Assembly: GCA_017510335.1 (NCBI GenBank)
Contig: JAFWNM010000013.1
Location: 270,633 to 334,632 of the forward strand
DNA from: Paracoccaceae bacterium
GTDB lineage: Bacteria > Pseudomonadota > Alphaproteobacteria > Rhodobacterales > Rhodobacteraceae
Direction of reading: 5' to 3'
Length of the DNA: 64,000 bases
Of this stretch, positions 53,736 to 63,859 are shown one piece after another. Each line of letters starts with the position of its first letter. Within the stretch, counting starts at the first letter, position 1. Both the position numbers and the translations under genes were made by a program. The notes below the pieces were generated by a model. That model was not told the origin of the DNA, did no database searches, and saw only the letters and a list, made by a program, of their open reading frames with translations.

Positions 53736-55694
53736 CTAAAGCTGAACCCTCACGCGCATAAACCCTTTTTTGTCGACGCCGATAATTTCAGGTGCGAACG
53801 CGCTGATTGCGTCAATATGGTTGAACGCGGCCGGTCCGGTGCGCAGAATGGCGGATTTTCCGGTGCGGAACTGCAAACGGAACGGGCCTTGGGGGGCGAT
53901 GTCCAGATGGCCCTTGGTGCGGACATATTCACGCAAAATGTCGCGTGTGATGGCAGGATCTTCGAACACCACATTGTCCGGCCCTGCGCCTGCAAAACCG
54001 CCTGCGCCATGGGCACGGAAACTGTTGGTGCATAAAATGAATTCTGCGTCCGGCACAATGGGCTGGCCGTTCCAGCACAGGTTGCGCACACGGGTATTGC
54101 GCAGGTCGATGGTGGTGCCGTCCCCGTCAAACCGCGCAGGGCGGCTTAGGTCAATGTCATAGTCCAGCCCGTAGATGATTTCGAAATTATAGGCGGGATG
54201 GGCGGTATTCAGCAGCATTTCATCTTCCAGCCCCGCATGCAGCTGGTTGTAGCAAGAAGCGCTGCGTTCCAGCCAACAGGCAATCTGCGCGCCTGTCAGC
54301 TTCAGCGCGGCAATCCGGTTGGGATAGGTATACAGATCGGCCAACGAACGCACGGTCAACGGCCCTGCTGCAACATTGGTATAATTGCGCGGCCCCCCAA
54401 GCCCCCCCGCCTTGGAAGGCGACACCGAAGACAGCACTGGCAAACCACCAAACGGGCCATCCGCAAGCCGTCTGGCAACAAAGGCGCGCTGCGCATCGGC
54501 CACCAGCGCGGTGGACGCACTTTGGCCAAGAAACACGAAAAAGCTGTTGATGGGCGAGGTGGTGCGCCCGATGGGCTGGCGAATATTCTCCAGCACCATG
54601 TCATGCGCGCGCGCGACGATCTTGCGCACTTTGGGGCTGCGCATGGGTTGGGTGCGCGGGCCTTGATCGGGGCGCGTAAACGTCATGGACGCGTCGCGCA
54701 GCGCGCGATTTTCGACCCGCGATCCGATGACACGCCAGCGCCCGCCTTCGCGGACCATGCGCATGTCGATCACCCCCAGATGCGACCCGAAAAACCCCGC
54801 CATAACCGTGGGTTTGCCACTGATTGTGCCTTTTTCGATATCGACACCGGGAATATCGGCAAAAATACGGGACGGAAAAACCTGATGGCTGTGCCCTGTC
54901 AGCAGCAGGTCCACGCCTTCTATGCGCGCCAGCGGAATTGCGGCATTTTCCATCCCGTCAGTATGGCGCAACGGGCCAATGCCGGTATGGGCCAGCATCA
55001 CCACCAGATCGGCGCCCGCCTCGCGCATTTCGGGGACCCATGCAGCCGCAGAGGTGACCATGTCGCGCATCTGGATACGGTTGTGCAAATTCAGCCGTTC
55101 CCAGACTGTAATTTGCGGCGGCGCCACACCGATGACACCCACGCAAATATCATGCGCCAGCCCGGCGCGGTCGACCAGCTTGCGGTGAATCAGCTTATAG
55201 GGTTTGACCAGACACTGATCATTGCGCGGACTAGCGCCAAGGGTTTTGGCAATATTGGCGGACACGACCGGAAATTCCGCCTGCGCCAGCGATTTCATCA
55301 GGAAATCCAGCCCGTAGTTGAATTCATGGTTGCCAAGCGTGATGGCGTCATAGCGCATGGCGTTCATTGCGGCCATGACCGGATGCAGATCGCCGTCCTT
55401 CAACCCGCGATCATAGGCGAAAAAATCGCCAACCGGGGTTCCTTGCAAAAAATCGCCATTGTCAAACAGCAGGCAATTGGGCACTTCTGTGCGCGCCTGA
55501 TCAACCAGTTCCGACAGACGCACCAGACCCAGATCAGGGTTGGGACAATCGGCATAATAATCATAGGGATGCAGATGGACATGAAGATCAGTTGTTTCCA
55601 TGATCCGCAAATCGACTGTGCTGCTCACTTCGGTGATTGGCGCAAATTGCCACCGTTCCTGCCCCATGACACCCTGCTTTTCGTTACGTCCCAT
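53736..55694 (-). CDS. cpdB: 2',3'-cyclic-nucleotide 2'-phosphodiesterase/3'-nucleotidase (CpdB-like)
   Basis: A 652-aa two-domain metallophosphoesterase. The N-terminal catalytic domain has TTDLHVHLHPYDYY, NGDFLQGTP, GNHEFNYG and GHSHQVFP; the C-terminal 5'-nucleotidase domain has FRAHGAGGFAG. Length matches CpdB. Unlike E. coli CpdB, no signal peptide is visible at MGRNEKQGVMGQERWQF, so it may act in the cytoplasm or start elsewhere. It is a single gene, divergent from nudC. Confidence 0.9.
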   Translation of the reverse strand: MGRNEKQGVMGQERWQFAPITEVSSTVDLRIMETTDLHVHLHPYDYYADCPNPDLGLVRLSELVDQARTEVPNCLLFDNGDFLQGTPVGDFFAYDRGLKDGDLHPVMAAMNAMRYDAITLGNHEFNYGLDFLMKSLAQAEFPVVSANIAKTLGASPRNDQCLVKPYKLIHRKLVDRAGLAHDICVGVIGVAPPQITVWERLNLHNRIQMRDMVTSAAAWVPEMREAGADLVVMLAHTGIGPLRHTDGMENAAIPLARIEGVDLLLTGHSHQVFPSRIFADIPGVDIEKGTISGKPTVMAGFFGSHLGVIDMRMVREGGRWRVIGSRVENRALRDASMTFTRPDQGPRTQPMRSPKVRKIVARAHDMVLENIRQPIGRTTSPINSFFVFLGQSASTALVADAQRAFVARRLADGPFGGLPVLSSVSPSKAGGLGGPRNYTNVAAGPLTVRSLADLYTYPNRIAALKLTGAQIACWLERSASCYNQLHAGLEDEMLLNTAHPAYNFEIIYGLDYDIDLSRPARFDGDGTTIDLRNTRVRNLCWNGQPIVPDAEFILCTNSFRAHGAGGFAGAGPDNVVFEDPAITRDILREYVRTKGHLDIAPQGPFRLQFRTGKSAILRTGPAAFNHIDAISAFAPEIIGVDKKGFMRVRVQL

Positions 55695-55890
55695 TCCGGT
55701 TCTGACTATCGTGGCATTTGGGAAAGAATACGGACGCTTTTGTGCTCATAATATGACATCGATCAACTTCATTTAACGCGCGTAAAATTCAATTCGCATC
55801 GCGCTGCAACTATAGGTTGTTTTCGGGGATGTAAACCGCTTGTTCCTGCCTGTCAAAGCTGCGACAGGCAAAAAAACACAGGAGAACACG

Positions 55891-56868
55891 ATGACCTCTG
55901 CCCTTATGGCGTTTGGCGGACATTGGGACAGCCGCGCCGCCGAATTGCGCGGCGCGCCCGATATGCTGGCGCAGTTTCTGTCCAAAGGTCATGCGCGTGT
56001 CCTGCCGGTGTGGCGCGGCAAGCCCCAGTTGCGCGGCGCGGGCCAGGCGACGGAACTGGGATGGGTCAGCGCGGGGGCGGATGTTCTGAAACACGCCCCT
56101 GCCCCCTATCTGTTTCTTGGCCTGCATGAAGATGTGCCGCTGTTTGCCGCAGATATTTCCGCCTGGGAACCCGATGCGCTGGACCGCGGCGCGATGGCCA
56201 TGTTTCTGGACACAACCATCCAGCATTACCCCGGCACTGAAACAGGGCTGTTTTTCGGGGAATTGCGCCAAAGCATGGCCCATCTGACAGCCACAGACGC
56301 CGCCCTTGCAGCAACAGCGCGCGCGACGTTCAACTGGCACCGCAGCCACGGCTATTGCGCGTCTTGCGGGCAGCCCAGTCAGGTTGCACAGGCCGGGTGG
56401 GAACGCCATTGCCCCGCCTGCGGTGCCAAGCATTTTCCCCGCACCGACCCTGTGGTGATCATGCTGGTGACACATGGCAATGACCTGCTTCTTGGTCGCT
56501 CTCCGGGGTGGCCAGAAGGCATGTATTCTGCCCTTGCGGGGTTTGTGGAACCCGGCGAGACGCTGGAAAATGCTGTCCGGCGCGAAGTGCACGAAGAAAC
56601 CGGCATTCAGACAACTGATATTCGCTATGTCGCGTCCCAACCCTGGCCGTTCCCCGCCTCGTTGATGCTGGGATGCGTGGCCCGTGCCACCACGCGGGCC
56701 ATCACCCTTGATGATGAGCTGGAGGATGCGCGCTGGGTAACGCGCGAACAGGTGCTGCGCGCATGGTCGGGCGAAGATACGACCTTCGTTCCCGCCAGAA
56801 AGGGCGCGATAGCGCATCATCTGATCACGCAATGGCTGGCAGGCAAACTGGGCGATGCTTATATATAG
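55891..56868 (+). CDS. nudC: NADH pyrophosphatase (NudC)
   Basis: A 325-aa Nudix hydrolase for NADH and possibly NAD-capped RNA. The zinc site is CASCGQ..CPACG; the Nudix box is GFVEPGETLENAVRREVHEETGI; the NudC signature SQPWPFP follows. The start at 55891 (MTSALMAFGG) has AGGAG seven bases upstream and excludes a leader that lacks similarity. About 180 bp to the next gene show nothing notable. Confidence 0.95.
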   Translation: MTSALMAFGGHWDSRAAELRGAPDMLAQFLSKGHARVLPVWRGKPQLRGAGQATELGWVSAGADVLKHAPAPYLFLGLHEDVPLFAADISAWEPDALDRGAMAMFLDTTIQHYPGTETGLFFGELRQSMAHLTATDAALAATARATFNWHRSHGYCASCGQPSQVAQAGWERHCPACGAKHFPRTDPVVIMLVTHGNDLLLGRSPGWPEGMYSALAGFVEPGETLENAVRREVHEETGIQTTDIRYVASQPWPFPASLMLGCVARATTRAITLDDELEDARWVTREQVLRAWSGEDTTFVPARKGAIAHHLITQWLAGKLGDAYI

Positions 56869-57046
56869 CGCAGTCCCGAAAAGATGATGTTGCGCAAGAT
56901 CATGCGCGCGGCCGGTTTTGGGGGTGTCGAAGGACGGAAAACCATGCGATATTTCACACGCCCCCCCAATGGTATGGTTGCCATTTCCCATGTTGAACGG
57001 CATGCGCTTATTGCATTTTCCGTGATCAGCTTTCAGGATGTCCGCG

Positions 57047-57754
57047 ATGAGTATTGAAAGCCCGCCTACGTCTGGACCCGCGCGCATGCACTGGAACCTT
57101 CCGAATATTCTGACTGTTCTGCGCCTGCTGGCCGCGCCAGGCGTGGCGGTGATGTTCTTGTATTTCCATCGTCCCTGGGCGGACTGGTTTGCCTTGGCGT
57201 TGTTCTCGCTTGCCGCGATCACCGATTTTTTTGACGGTTATCTTGCAAGAGCGTGGCAACAGGAAAGCCGCATTGGCGCCATGCTGGACCCGATTGCCGA
57301 CAAGGCCATGGTGGTCATCGCGCTTCTGGTCATCACCGGGTATTCGGGGATGGATGCATGGCTGATTCTGCCTGCAACCGCGATCCTGTTTCGGGAAGTG
57401 TTCGTTTCCGGCCTGCGCGAGTTTCTGGGCAGTTCTGCAGGACTGCTGAAAGTCACGCGCCTTGCGAAATGGAAAACCACGGCGCAGATGACCGCAATCG
57501 CCATTCTGTTCCTGGCGATGGGGCTGGAATATGTGCGCGAAAGTGCGCTTGCGCGCCAGAACACCGCGCTGATTGCCACCTTGTCCGATATCGGAACAGA
57601 TGGGATGAATGTCGTTGATCTGGCAAATTACGGGGGCAGCGTGGTCTGGCAGGTGGGGCTGGCGCTGATCTGGGTTGCGGCAGTTCTGACGCTGATCACG
57701 GGCTGGGACTATTTCCGCAAGGCGCTGCCATTTCTGAAGGACGACACAGCATGA
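57047..57754 (+). CDS. pgsA: CDP-diacylglycerol-glycerol-3-phosphate 3-phosphatidyltransferase
   Basis: A 235-aa integral membrane enzyme that makes phosphatidylglycerol phosphate. NLPNILTVLRLLAAPGV and the CDP-alcohol phosphotransferase motif are present as DFFDGYLARAWQQESRIGAMLDPIADK (DG-x2-AR-x8-G-x3-D-x3-D). The ATG at 57047 is chosen because AGGA lies 8 bases upstream; the ATG at 57038 overlaps that site. Overlaps moaD by 4 bp. Confidence 0.94.
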   Translation: MSIESPPTSGPARMHWNLPNILTVLRLLAAPGVAVMFLYFHRPWADWFALALFSLAAITDFFDGYLARAWQQESRIGAMLDPIADKAMVVIALLVITGYSGMDAWLILPATAILFREVFVSGLREFLGSSAGLLKVTRLAKWKTTAQMTAIAILFLAMGLEYVRESALARQNTALIATLSDIGTDGMNVVDLANYGGSVVWQVGLALIWVAAVLTLITGWDYFRKALPFLKDDTA

Positions 57755-58002
57755 CACTTGAAATTCTGTATTTCGCATGGCTGCGCGAACGCATCGGCCA
57801 CCCAAGGGAGACAGTTGAAACACAGGCCGAAACAGTCGCAGCACTCATCGACGAATTGCGCGCCCGCGAGGACCGCTATGCGCTGGCGTTTTCGGACCTC
57901 GACGCAGTGCGCGTGGCAGTAGATCAGGATCTATGCGACATGGACACCCCCCTTGCCGGCGCGCGCGAAGTGGCGTTCTTTCCACCGATGACCGGGGGCT
58001 AA
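57751..58002 (+). CDS. moaD: Molybdopterin synthase sulfur carrier MoaD
   Basis: An 83-aa ubiquitin-fold sulfur carrier ending in the essential Gly-Gly (FFPPMTGG), whose terminal glycine becomes a thiocarboxylate. With MoaE it converts cPMP to molybdopterin. It is coupled to pgsA by an ATGA overlap and followed 4 bp later by moaE. The E1-like protein encoded at 52593 is a likely activating enzyme. Confidence 0.95.
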   Translation: MTLEILYFAWLRERIGHPRETVETQAETVAALIDELRAREDRYALAFSDLDAVRVAVDQDLCDMDTPLAGAREVAFFPPMTGG

Positions 58003-58006
58003 GGCG

Positions 58007-58450
58007 ATGCAGGTTCGCGTGCAGCAGGAAAATTTCGATTTTGGCGATGAATGCGCCCGCTTTGCCGCCGCACGAGAGGATACCGGCGCAGTCGTCACAT
58101 TTTGCGGGATTGTGCGCGCCCCGGCAGCGGGCGTTCTGCACCGCATGGAAATTGAACATTACCCCGGCATGACCGAACGCGCGATTGCCCAGATCGCGCA
58201 AACGGCGCTGACCCGCTGGAATTTGACAGATTGCCTGGTGATCCATCGCTACGGCACATTGCTGCCGGGCGAGCGTATCATGATGGTTGCCACCGCATCG
58301 CGCCACCGGGCAGATGCCTTTGCCGCTGCTGATTTTCTGATGGATTACCTGAAATCGCGCGCCCCGTTCTGGAAAAAGGAAATCACCGATCAGGGCGCGG
58401 ATTGGGTTGCGGCGAAAGACGCTGATGAAGAAGCCCTTGCCAGATGGTAG
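58007..58450 (+). CDS. moaE: Molybdopterin synthase catalytic subunit MoaE
   Basis: A 147-aa catalytic subunit. MEIEHYPGMTERAIAQIA, the VIHRYGTLLPGERIMMVATASRHRADAFAAADFLMDYLKSRAPFWKKE stretch and the active-site lysines at its end are standard MoaE features. It is the last gene of the pgsA-moaD-moaE operon, followed by a bidirectional terminator. Confidence 0.96.
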   Translation: MQVRVQQENFDFGDECARFAAAREDTGAVVTFCGIVRAPAAGVLHRMEIEHYPGMTERAIAQIAQTALTRWNLTDCLVIHRYGTLLPGERIMMVATASRHRADAFAAADFLMDYLKSRAPFWKKEITDQGADWVAAKDADEEALARW

Positions 58451-58506
58451 CATCACTGCACGCAAGCGATGGTCGCACCCACATATCACATGGCATATCA
58501 GCATAA

Positions 58507-58533
58507 AAAAGGGCGGCTTGAAGCCGCCCTTTT
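58507..58533. terminator. Bidirectional terminator between moaE and rplA
   Basis: AAAAGGGCGGC-TTGAA-GCCGCCCTTTT, a perfect 11-bp stem with A and T runs on the two sides, between two convergent transcription units. Confidence 0.92.
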
Positions 58534-58551
58534 GCAATATAACAGGCGAAA

Positions 58552-59250
58552 TCAGCCCTGCGTTGCGCTTGTCACGTCAACGGACACGCCCTGCCCCATG
58601 GTGGAACTCAGCGAGACTTTGCGCAGATAGGCCCCTTTGGCACCTGATGGTTTCGCCTTGGCAACAGCATCGACGAAGGCACGGATATTCTCGGCCAGTT
58701 TGGCATCATCGAAGGACGCCTTGCCAACACCCGCATGGATGATGCCGGCTTTCTCGGCCTTGAACTGAACCTGCCCACCTTTCGCGCTTTCCACAGCCTG
58801 CGCAACATCCATGGTGACTGTGCCCACTTTGGGGTTCGGCATCAGGTTGCGCGGGCCAAGGATTTTGCCCAAACGGCCCACGATGGGCATCATGTCAGGG
58901 GTTGCGATGCAGCGGTCGAATTCGATCTTGCCGGACTGGATGGTTTCCATCAGATCCTCGGCGCCAACAATATCTGCACCGGCGGCTTTGGCTTCATCTG
59001 CTTTCGGGCCGCGTGCGAACACTGCAACACGGACAGTTTTGCCCGTGCCGTTGGGCAGGGTCACAACGCCGCGCACCATCTGGTCGGCATGGCGCGGGTC
59101 AACACCCAGGTTCATCGCCACTTCGATGGTTTCGTCGAATTTCGCGGTTGCATTCGCCTTGATCAACGCAACTGCATCTTCAACGGTCAGGTTCTCTTTT
59201 CCGACAAAGGCTTCACGGGCGGCCTTAACGCGTTTTGCTAGTTTAGCCAT
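58552..59250 (-). CDS. rplA: 50S ribosomal protein L1
   Basis: A 232-aa ribosomal protein of the L1 stalk. [76 protein letters not shown] is unmistakable L1. In other bacteria L1 also represses its own operon by binding the rplK leader. It is 3 bp from rplK in the nusG-rplK-rplA order and ends before a terminator. Confidence 0.98.
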   Translation of the reverse strand: MAKLAKRVKAAREAFVGKENLTVEDAVALIKANATAKFDETIEVAMNLGVDPRHADQMVRGVVTLPNGTGKTVRVAVFARGPKADEAKAAGADIVGAEDLMETIQSGKIEFDRCIATPDMMPIVGRLGKILGPRNLMPNPKVGTVTMDVAQAVESAKGGQVQFKAEKAGIIHAGVGKASFDDAKLAENIRAFVDAVAKAKPSGAKGAYLRKVSLSSTMGQGVSVDVTSATQG

Positions 59251-59253
59251 GAT

Positions 59254-59706
59254 TTACCCTTTCACCTCGATACCGATCGATTTCGCGGAACCAGCGATGA
59301 TTTCCATCGCGCCTTCAATGCTGTTGGCATTCAGGTCTTTCATCTTGGCTTCTGCGATTTCGCGAATCTGTTTGGTCGTCACACTGCCCGCCACAACGCG
59401 GCCCGGTGCTTCTGACCCTTTGGCGCGGTTGCGCTTGCCCACGGGCTTCAGGCCCGCTGCCTTCTTCAGATACCATGACGCGGGTGGCGTCTTCAGTTCC
59501 AGGGTGAAGGATTTGTCCTGATAATAGGTAATCAGTGTGGGAATCGGTGCGCCGGGTTCAAGTTCCGCAGTGCGCGCGTTGAATTCCTTGGTGAACATCA
59601 TGATGTTCAACCCGCGCTGACCCAATGCAGGGCCTACGGGCGGTGACGGGTTCGCTTTGCCCGCCGGGATTTGCAGCTTCAGCTGCCCTATAACCTTCTT
59701 GGCCAT
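59254..59706 (-). CDS. rplK: 50S ribosomal protein L11
   Basis: A 150-aa ribosomal protein of the GTPase-associated centre. The ATG at 59706 gives [43 protein letters not shown]. The length is slightly above the usual 141 residues because of an extended C-terminal domain. The frame is open upstream without similarity. A 110-bp gap separates it from nusG and may hold a leader for L1 control. Confidence 0.98.
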   Translation of the reverse strand: MAKKVIGQLKLQIPAGKANPSPPVGPALGQRGLNIMMFTKEFNARTAELEPGAPIPTLITYYQDKSFTLELKTPPASWYLKKAAGLKPVGKRNRAKGSEAPGRVVAGSVTTKQIREIAEAKMKDLNANSIEGAMEIIAGSAKSIGIEVKG

Positions 59707-59818
59707 CTGGCCTCTCCTTTTATCACCTCGCCCTTTGCACGCCTGCACAGGGCTTCTTGCGGTTTAGTGGTGCGGCCGGATCAGGCGCGCCTGACGACCT
59801 TCCACGCGTGTATTCACA

Positions 59819-60352
59819 TCAGATTTCTTTGGAAACCTGGGTGAATTCCAGATCGACCGGGGTTGCCCGGCCAAAAATTGATACCATCACTTTCAGGCGA
59901 TTCGCGCCTTCGTCGACTTCTTCCACCAGACCGGCAAACCCCTCGAACGGGCCATCAGTCACCTTGACCTGTTCGCCAATTTCATAATGGATCAGCGTGC
60001 GCGGTGCAGCTTCGCCTTCTTCAACGCGGTTCAGAATGGCGTTCACTTCTTCGTCGCGCATGGGCATCGGCTTGCCCTGTGCGCCAAGAAAACCAGTCAC
60101 GCGGTTGATGGAATTGATCAGATGATAGCCTTTGGGCGTCATTTCCATGCGCACCAGAACATAGCCGGGCATGAAGCGGCGCTCAGACGTGACTTTCTTG
60201 CCGCGCCGCACTTCGATAACTTCTTCGGTCGGGACCAGAACTTCTTCGATCATGTCTTCCAGACCGCCTTCTTGCACGGCAACGCGGATCGCCTCGGCGA
60301 CTTTCTTTTCGAAATTCGACAGAACGCTTACCGAATACCAGCGCTTGGCCAT
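59819..60352 (-). CDS. nusG: Transcription termination/antitermination factor NusG
   Basis: A 177-aa elongation factor that links RNA polymerase with Rho or ribosomes. The N-terminal NGN domain begins MAKRWYSVSVLSNFEKKVAEAIR, and the C-terminal KOW domain contains GPFEGFAGLVEEVDEGANRLKVMVSIFGRATPVDLEFTQV. The start at 60352 removes an unrelated upstream extension. Follows secE with a hairpin in the gap. Confidence 0.98.
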   Translation of the reverse strand: MAKRWYSVSVLSNFEKKVAEAIRVAVQEGGLEDMIEEVLVPTEEVIEVRRGKKVTSERRFMPGYVLVRMEMTPKGYHLINSINRVTGFLGAQGKPMPMRDEEVNAILNRVEEGEAAPRTLIHYEIGEQVKVTDGPFEGFAGLVEEVDEGANRLKVMVSIFGRATPVDLEFTQVSKEI

Positions 60353-60437
60353 GGATGTTCTTCCTGTTTCTGGCGGCCTTGCGGCCGGTGTCGGACCTTG
60401 CCCGAGTGGCAGCCCCGTCATAGAGTCAAACAAAACA

Positions 60438-60456
60438 GCGCACCAGTGCGGTGCGC
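60438..60456. terminator. Hairpin between secE and nusG
   Basis: GCGCACC-AGTGC-GGTGCGC with A-rich sequence on the left and TTTT on the right. On the minus strand it would act as a weak terminator or attenuator after secE, ahead of nusG-rplK-rplA. Confidence 0.6.
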
Positions 60457-60535
60457 TTTTCCTTGTGGTCGCTGTTACAGCGCAATGCGCGCCATTTCAA
60501 GCCCCGCCCGCATCAAACGCGGCCGGATCGGTTGA

Positions 60536-60733
60536 TTAATTGAACATACCCAGAAGTCCCGACAAACCAGTGCGAATTGTCAGATCAACAAGAAAGAAAA
60601 ATACCGCTGTCAATGCGGCCATGATCAACACCATTACGGTGGTCACGGTCACTTCGCGCCGTGTGGGCCAGGTGACCTTGGCGGTTTCCGCCCGCACCTG
60701 CTGCATGAACTGAAAAGGGTTCGTCTTGGCCAT
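60536..60733 (-). CDS. secE: Preprotein translocase subunit SecE
   Basis: A 65-aa protein with one C-terminal membrane helix, the short form of SecE typical of alphaproteobacteria. NPFQFMQQVRAETAKVTWPTRREVTVTTVMVLIMAALTAVFFFLVD contains the conserved amphipathic region before the span. It stabilises SecY. Position ahead of nusG is conserved in most bacteria. Confidence 0.97.
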   Translation of the reverse strand: MAKTNPFQFMQQVRAETAKVTWPTRREVTVTTVMVLIMAALTAVFFFLVDLTIRTGLSGLLGMFN

Positions 60734-60787
60734 GAATGCACACCTGTTCTTGTCTAGGGGCTGACATACGCAGCACAGGCGCCAGTT

Positions 60788-61717
60788 TCAAGCACGATTC
60801 GCCCTACTGCCCGGTTTGCGTTCGGCACCGGGCGCCAAAAACGTAACGCGCGCCATGGCGCGAAGGGCCTGCAAATCATGCGCGTAGCTTTGCTGCCCCG
60901 CGGCCATCACGTCCGCCCCGAAGGCGTCGGGGCCAGGCCATTGCGCGGATTTGGGATAAAGCTGTTCGGCTTCGGTCACAACTGTTTTGGGGTTCAGCGC
61001 GGGGTCGGCATTCAGGCGCGCGCGGGCATGTTCAATGGCGCGCGCGGAACTGCCAACCTGATGGGGCGTGGATGACAGGCGCAGCCCTGCCGCCGCTTGC
61101 GCGCCAAGCAGATGGCGCAGGATATCAGGCAAAACCTGCGCGTAATCTTCAAACCGCCAGATTACCAGTCGGCCCACCCCCGGACAGGCAAGAAGCCGCA
61201 CCACCAGTTCCGACCAGCGCAGCGCAGGCGGGTCAAACCCCGCAACATAGGTTTCAAAATCACACAGATTTCCGCCCTTGATTTGCTGGACATAGGCGGA
61301 ATTGATAAATGATAACGGGCTGCGCACCGCCATGTATAGCGTTGCGTTGCGCCCCCCCACCAGCCGCAGAAAACGCGTAATCTGCCCGTCAGCGTCAGGA
61401 TAAAGCCTGTCGGCGCGGGCAATGATATCCGCGCGCGTGGTGCCCAGGATGTTTTCCTCGGACACCACCAGATTCTGGCCGCGCGCGGCCGCATTGCGCA
61501 GATCCGACACCAATGGGGCAATCACACGCTCATTGGCGGGGCGGTCCACACAAAGCGGCGGCAGCCGCAGGTCATGGCGCAGTCGGTTCGGCCCGAAATA
61601 GGCACATCCCTTTGCAGACAGCCTGGCCGCATTGCGCAGCAGCAACCGCTGCAAATGCGTGCTGGCCGTTTTATGCGCACCGATATGGATGTTGATGTCC
61701 AGCTTGTCAGTCTGCAT
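60788..61717 (-). CDS. Sulfotransferase-like protein
   Basis: A 309-aa soluble protein. INIHIGAHKTASTHLQRLLLRNA is a PAPS-binding 5'-phosphosulfate loop, and YMAVRSPLSFINSAYVQQI resembles the 3'-phosphate-binding motif. Acceptor unknown; family members sulfate polysaccharides, lipids or small molecules. It sits between secE and tRNA-Trp, an insertion into an otherwise conserved order. Whether it is active cannot be decided by eye. Confidence 0.75.
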   Translation of the reverse strand: MQTDKLDINIHIGAHKTASTHLQRLLLRNAARLSAKGCAYFGPNRLRHDLRLPPLCVDRPANERVIAPLVSDLRNAAARGQNLVVSEENILGTTRADIIARADRLYPDADGQITRFLRLVGGRNATLYMAVRSPLSFINSAYVQQIKGGNLCDFETYVAGFDPPALRWSELVVRLLACPGVGRLVIWRFEDYAQVLPDILRHLLGAQAAAGLRLSSTPHQVGSSARAIEHARARLNADPALNPKTVVTEAEQLYPKSAQWPGPDAFGADVMAAGQQSYAHDLQALRAMARVTFLAPGAERKPGSRANRA

Positions 61718-61750
61718 GCAACACGCACCACTGACAAGGCTTGGCCGGAA

Positions 61751-61826
61751 TGGCAGGGGCAGAGGGACTCGAACCCACGACCCTCGGTTTTGGAGACCGA
61801 TGCTCTACCAACTGAGCTATACCCCT
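61751..61826 (-). tRNA. tRNA-Trp (CCA)
   Basis: On the minus strand a 76-nt cloverleaf: acceptor AGGGGTA/TGCCCCT, D arm GCTC/GAGC, anticodon stem-loop TCGGT-CTCCAAA-ACCGA (anticodon CCA), T arm GTGGG-TTCGAGT-CCCTC-like, encoded CCA. Its place between tuf and secE is common in proteobacteria. Confidence 0.96.
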
Positions 61827-61927
61827 ATTCCGTTGCGCAGGGTTATGACAGCGCCCGCCCAAGATCAAGAGGGAATTGCACCGCCCCGCAAACTGATGAT
61901 GGTGCAACACCGCCAAAGGCCAGCCGC

Positions 61928-63787
61928 CTACCCTTCGTCCACCAGAAACCCGCCAGATTGCCGCGCCCAAAGCCGCGCATACAGCCCGCCATGGTCCAGC
62001 AATTCCGCATGGGTGCCCTGTTCGACGATCCGCCCCTGATCCATGATCACAAGCCGGTCCATCGCGGCAATCGTGGACAGGCGGTGCGCAATCGCAATCA
62101 CGGTCTTGCCCTGCATCAACTGGTCCAACTGGCCCTGAATCGCGGCCTCGACTTCGGAATCCAGCGCAGACGTGGCCTCGTCCAGAATCAGTATGGGCGC
62201 ATCTTTCAGCGCGACACGCGCAATCGCTATGCGCTGGCGCTGGCCACCCGACAGCTTGACCCCGCGTTCGCCCACATGCGCATCCAGACCATGGCGGCCC
62301 TTGGCATCTACCAGACCGGCAATGAACCCGTCCGCTTCGGCCATGCGCGCGGCCTGCCAGATTTCGGCGTCGCTGGCCTCTGGCCGGCCATAGGCGATAT
62401 TGTCGCGCACAGAGCGGTGCAGCAGCGCCGTATCCTGCGTGACCATGCCGATGGCCGCGCGCAAACTGTCCTGCGTGACCTGCGAAATATCCTGCCCGTC
62501 AATCATAATGCGCCCCGACCCCACATCATAAAACCGCAGCAACAGATTGACCAAGGTGGATTTTCCCGCGCCGGACCGCCCCACCAAGCCGATCTTCTCG
62601 CCCGGGGCAATCGTCAGGTCCATCGCGTCAATGACCGCAGGCTTGCGCCCTGCCGGCAGGTCACCTTCGTAGCGGAATGTCAGCTGGTCAAAGCGGATTT
62701 CGGCCTTGCGCACGACCAGCGGTTTGGCACCCGGCACATCCTGCACCGACCGCGCTGCGGCAAATGTGGCAATCCCGTCGCGCACTGTGCCAATGTTTTC
62801 AAACAGCGCGGCAAATTCCCACATGATCCAATGCGACATGTTCCCCAACCGCAAGGCCAGCGGAATGGCCACAGCCAGCGCCCCAAGTTCCACCTGCCCT
62901 TGCAGCCACAACCAAATGCCAAGCCCCGTCACCGCGCCCGTCAGCAGCGCATTCAGAACATTGACGGACACATCCTGCACCGCGACCAGCCGCATCTGGC
63001 GATAGACAGTCTGCAAGAACCCGTCCAGACCATTGCGCGCATAGGTTTCTTCGCGCGCGCTGTGGCTGAACAGTTTGACCGTGGCAATATTGGTGTAGCT
63101 GTCGACAATACGCCCGGTCATGTCAGCGCGCGCATCTGCCTGTTGTTGTGCGACACGCCCCAGACGCGGCACAATCACCCACAAAAGCGCACCATACGCC
63201 ATTGCCCATATCAAGAACGGCAGCGCCAGCCACAAATCCTGCGTTGCCGCCAGCCAAAGCGACCCCAGAAAATAGGCCAGAATATAGACCGCGACATCCA
63301 TCATTTTCATGGTGACTTCGCGCACGGCCAGCGCAGTTTGCATCAGCCTTGTGGACACGCGGCCTGCAAATTCATCCTGAAAATACCCCATCGACTGGCC
63401 CAGCAACCAACGATGCCCCAGCCACCGGATTCGCTGGGGAAAATTGCCCATGATCACCTGATACATGACCAAGGCCCCAATCACCGATATGACGGGCAGA
63501 ACCAGCAGTTGCAGCCCGGCCATGCCCATAAGGCGCGCGCCTTCCTCGGCCAGAAAACGCTCGGGGCCAAGTTCGGTCATCCTGTTGACAAGGGTGCCCA
63601 GATAACCAAGCAAAATGATCTCGATCGCTGCGAAAGTGATCGACAGGCACGACATGAACAAAAGCCACGGCAACACACCGCGCGCATAATGCAGCACGAA
63701 ACCCAACATGGTTTCAGGGGGGCGCTGCGGTGCCTGTGCCGGATAGGCGTTTATGCGCGCTTCAAAATAGCCAAATAGTCGTTTCAT
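61928..63787 (-). CDS. ABC exporter, fused permease-ATPase
   Basis: A 619-aa half-transporter of the MsbA/multidrug type. Six membrane helices (residues ~30-340) are followed by an ATPase with Walker [13 protein letters not shown], signature [13 protein letters not shown] and Walker [13 protein letters not shown]. The ATG at 63787 ([12 protein letters not shown]) has GGAG seven bases upstream; earlier ATGs lack a ribosome-binding site. It probably works as a homodimer. The substrate, whether lipid, peptide or drug, is unknown. Confidence 0.92.
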   Translation of the reverse strand: MKRLFGYFEARINAYPAQAPQRPPETMLGFVLHYARGVLPWLLFMSCLSITFAAIEIILLGYLGTLVNRMTELGPERFLAEEGARLMGMAGLQLLVLPVISVIGALVMYQVIMGNFPQRIRWLGHRWLLGQSMGYFQDEFAGRVSTRLMQTALAVREVTMKMMDVAVYILAYFLGSLWLAATQDLWLALPFLIWAMAYGALLWVIVPRLGRVAQQQADARADMTGRIVDSYTNIATVKLFSHSAREETYARNGLDGFLQTVYRQMRLVAVQDVSVNVLNALLTGAVTGLGIWLWLQGQVELGALAVAIPLALRLGNMSHWIMWEFAALFENIGTVRDGIATFAAARSVQDVPGAKPLVVRKAEIRFDQLTFRYEGDLPAGRKPAVIDAMDLTIAPGEKIGLVGRSGAGKSTLVNLLLRFYDVGSGRIMIDGQDISQVTQDSLRAAIGMVTQDTALLHRSVRDNIAYGRPEASDAEIWQAARMAEADGFIAGLVDAKGRHGLDAHVGERGVKLSGGQRQRIAIARVALKDAPILILDEATSALDSEVEAAIQGQLDQLMQGKTVIAIAHRLSTIAAMDRLVIMDQGRIVEQGTHAELLDHGGLYARLWARQSGGFLVDEG

Positions 63788-63859
63788 CGTCAGCTCCGAC
63801 ATGGAAAAGGGGCATGCAGTGACCCGCATGCCCCCATAAAATCGAAGCGGATCAGCGTG

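Noticed and set aside
61574-63778. Open frame of over 700 codons opposite to the ABC exporter and running through tRNA-Trp
   Set aside because: It crosses a tRNA gene and is antisense to a well-supported transporter.
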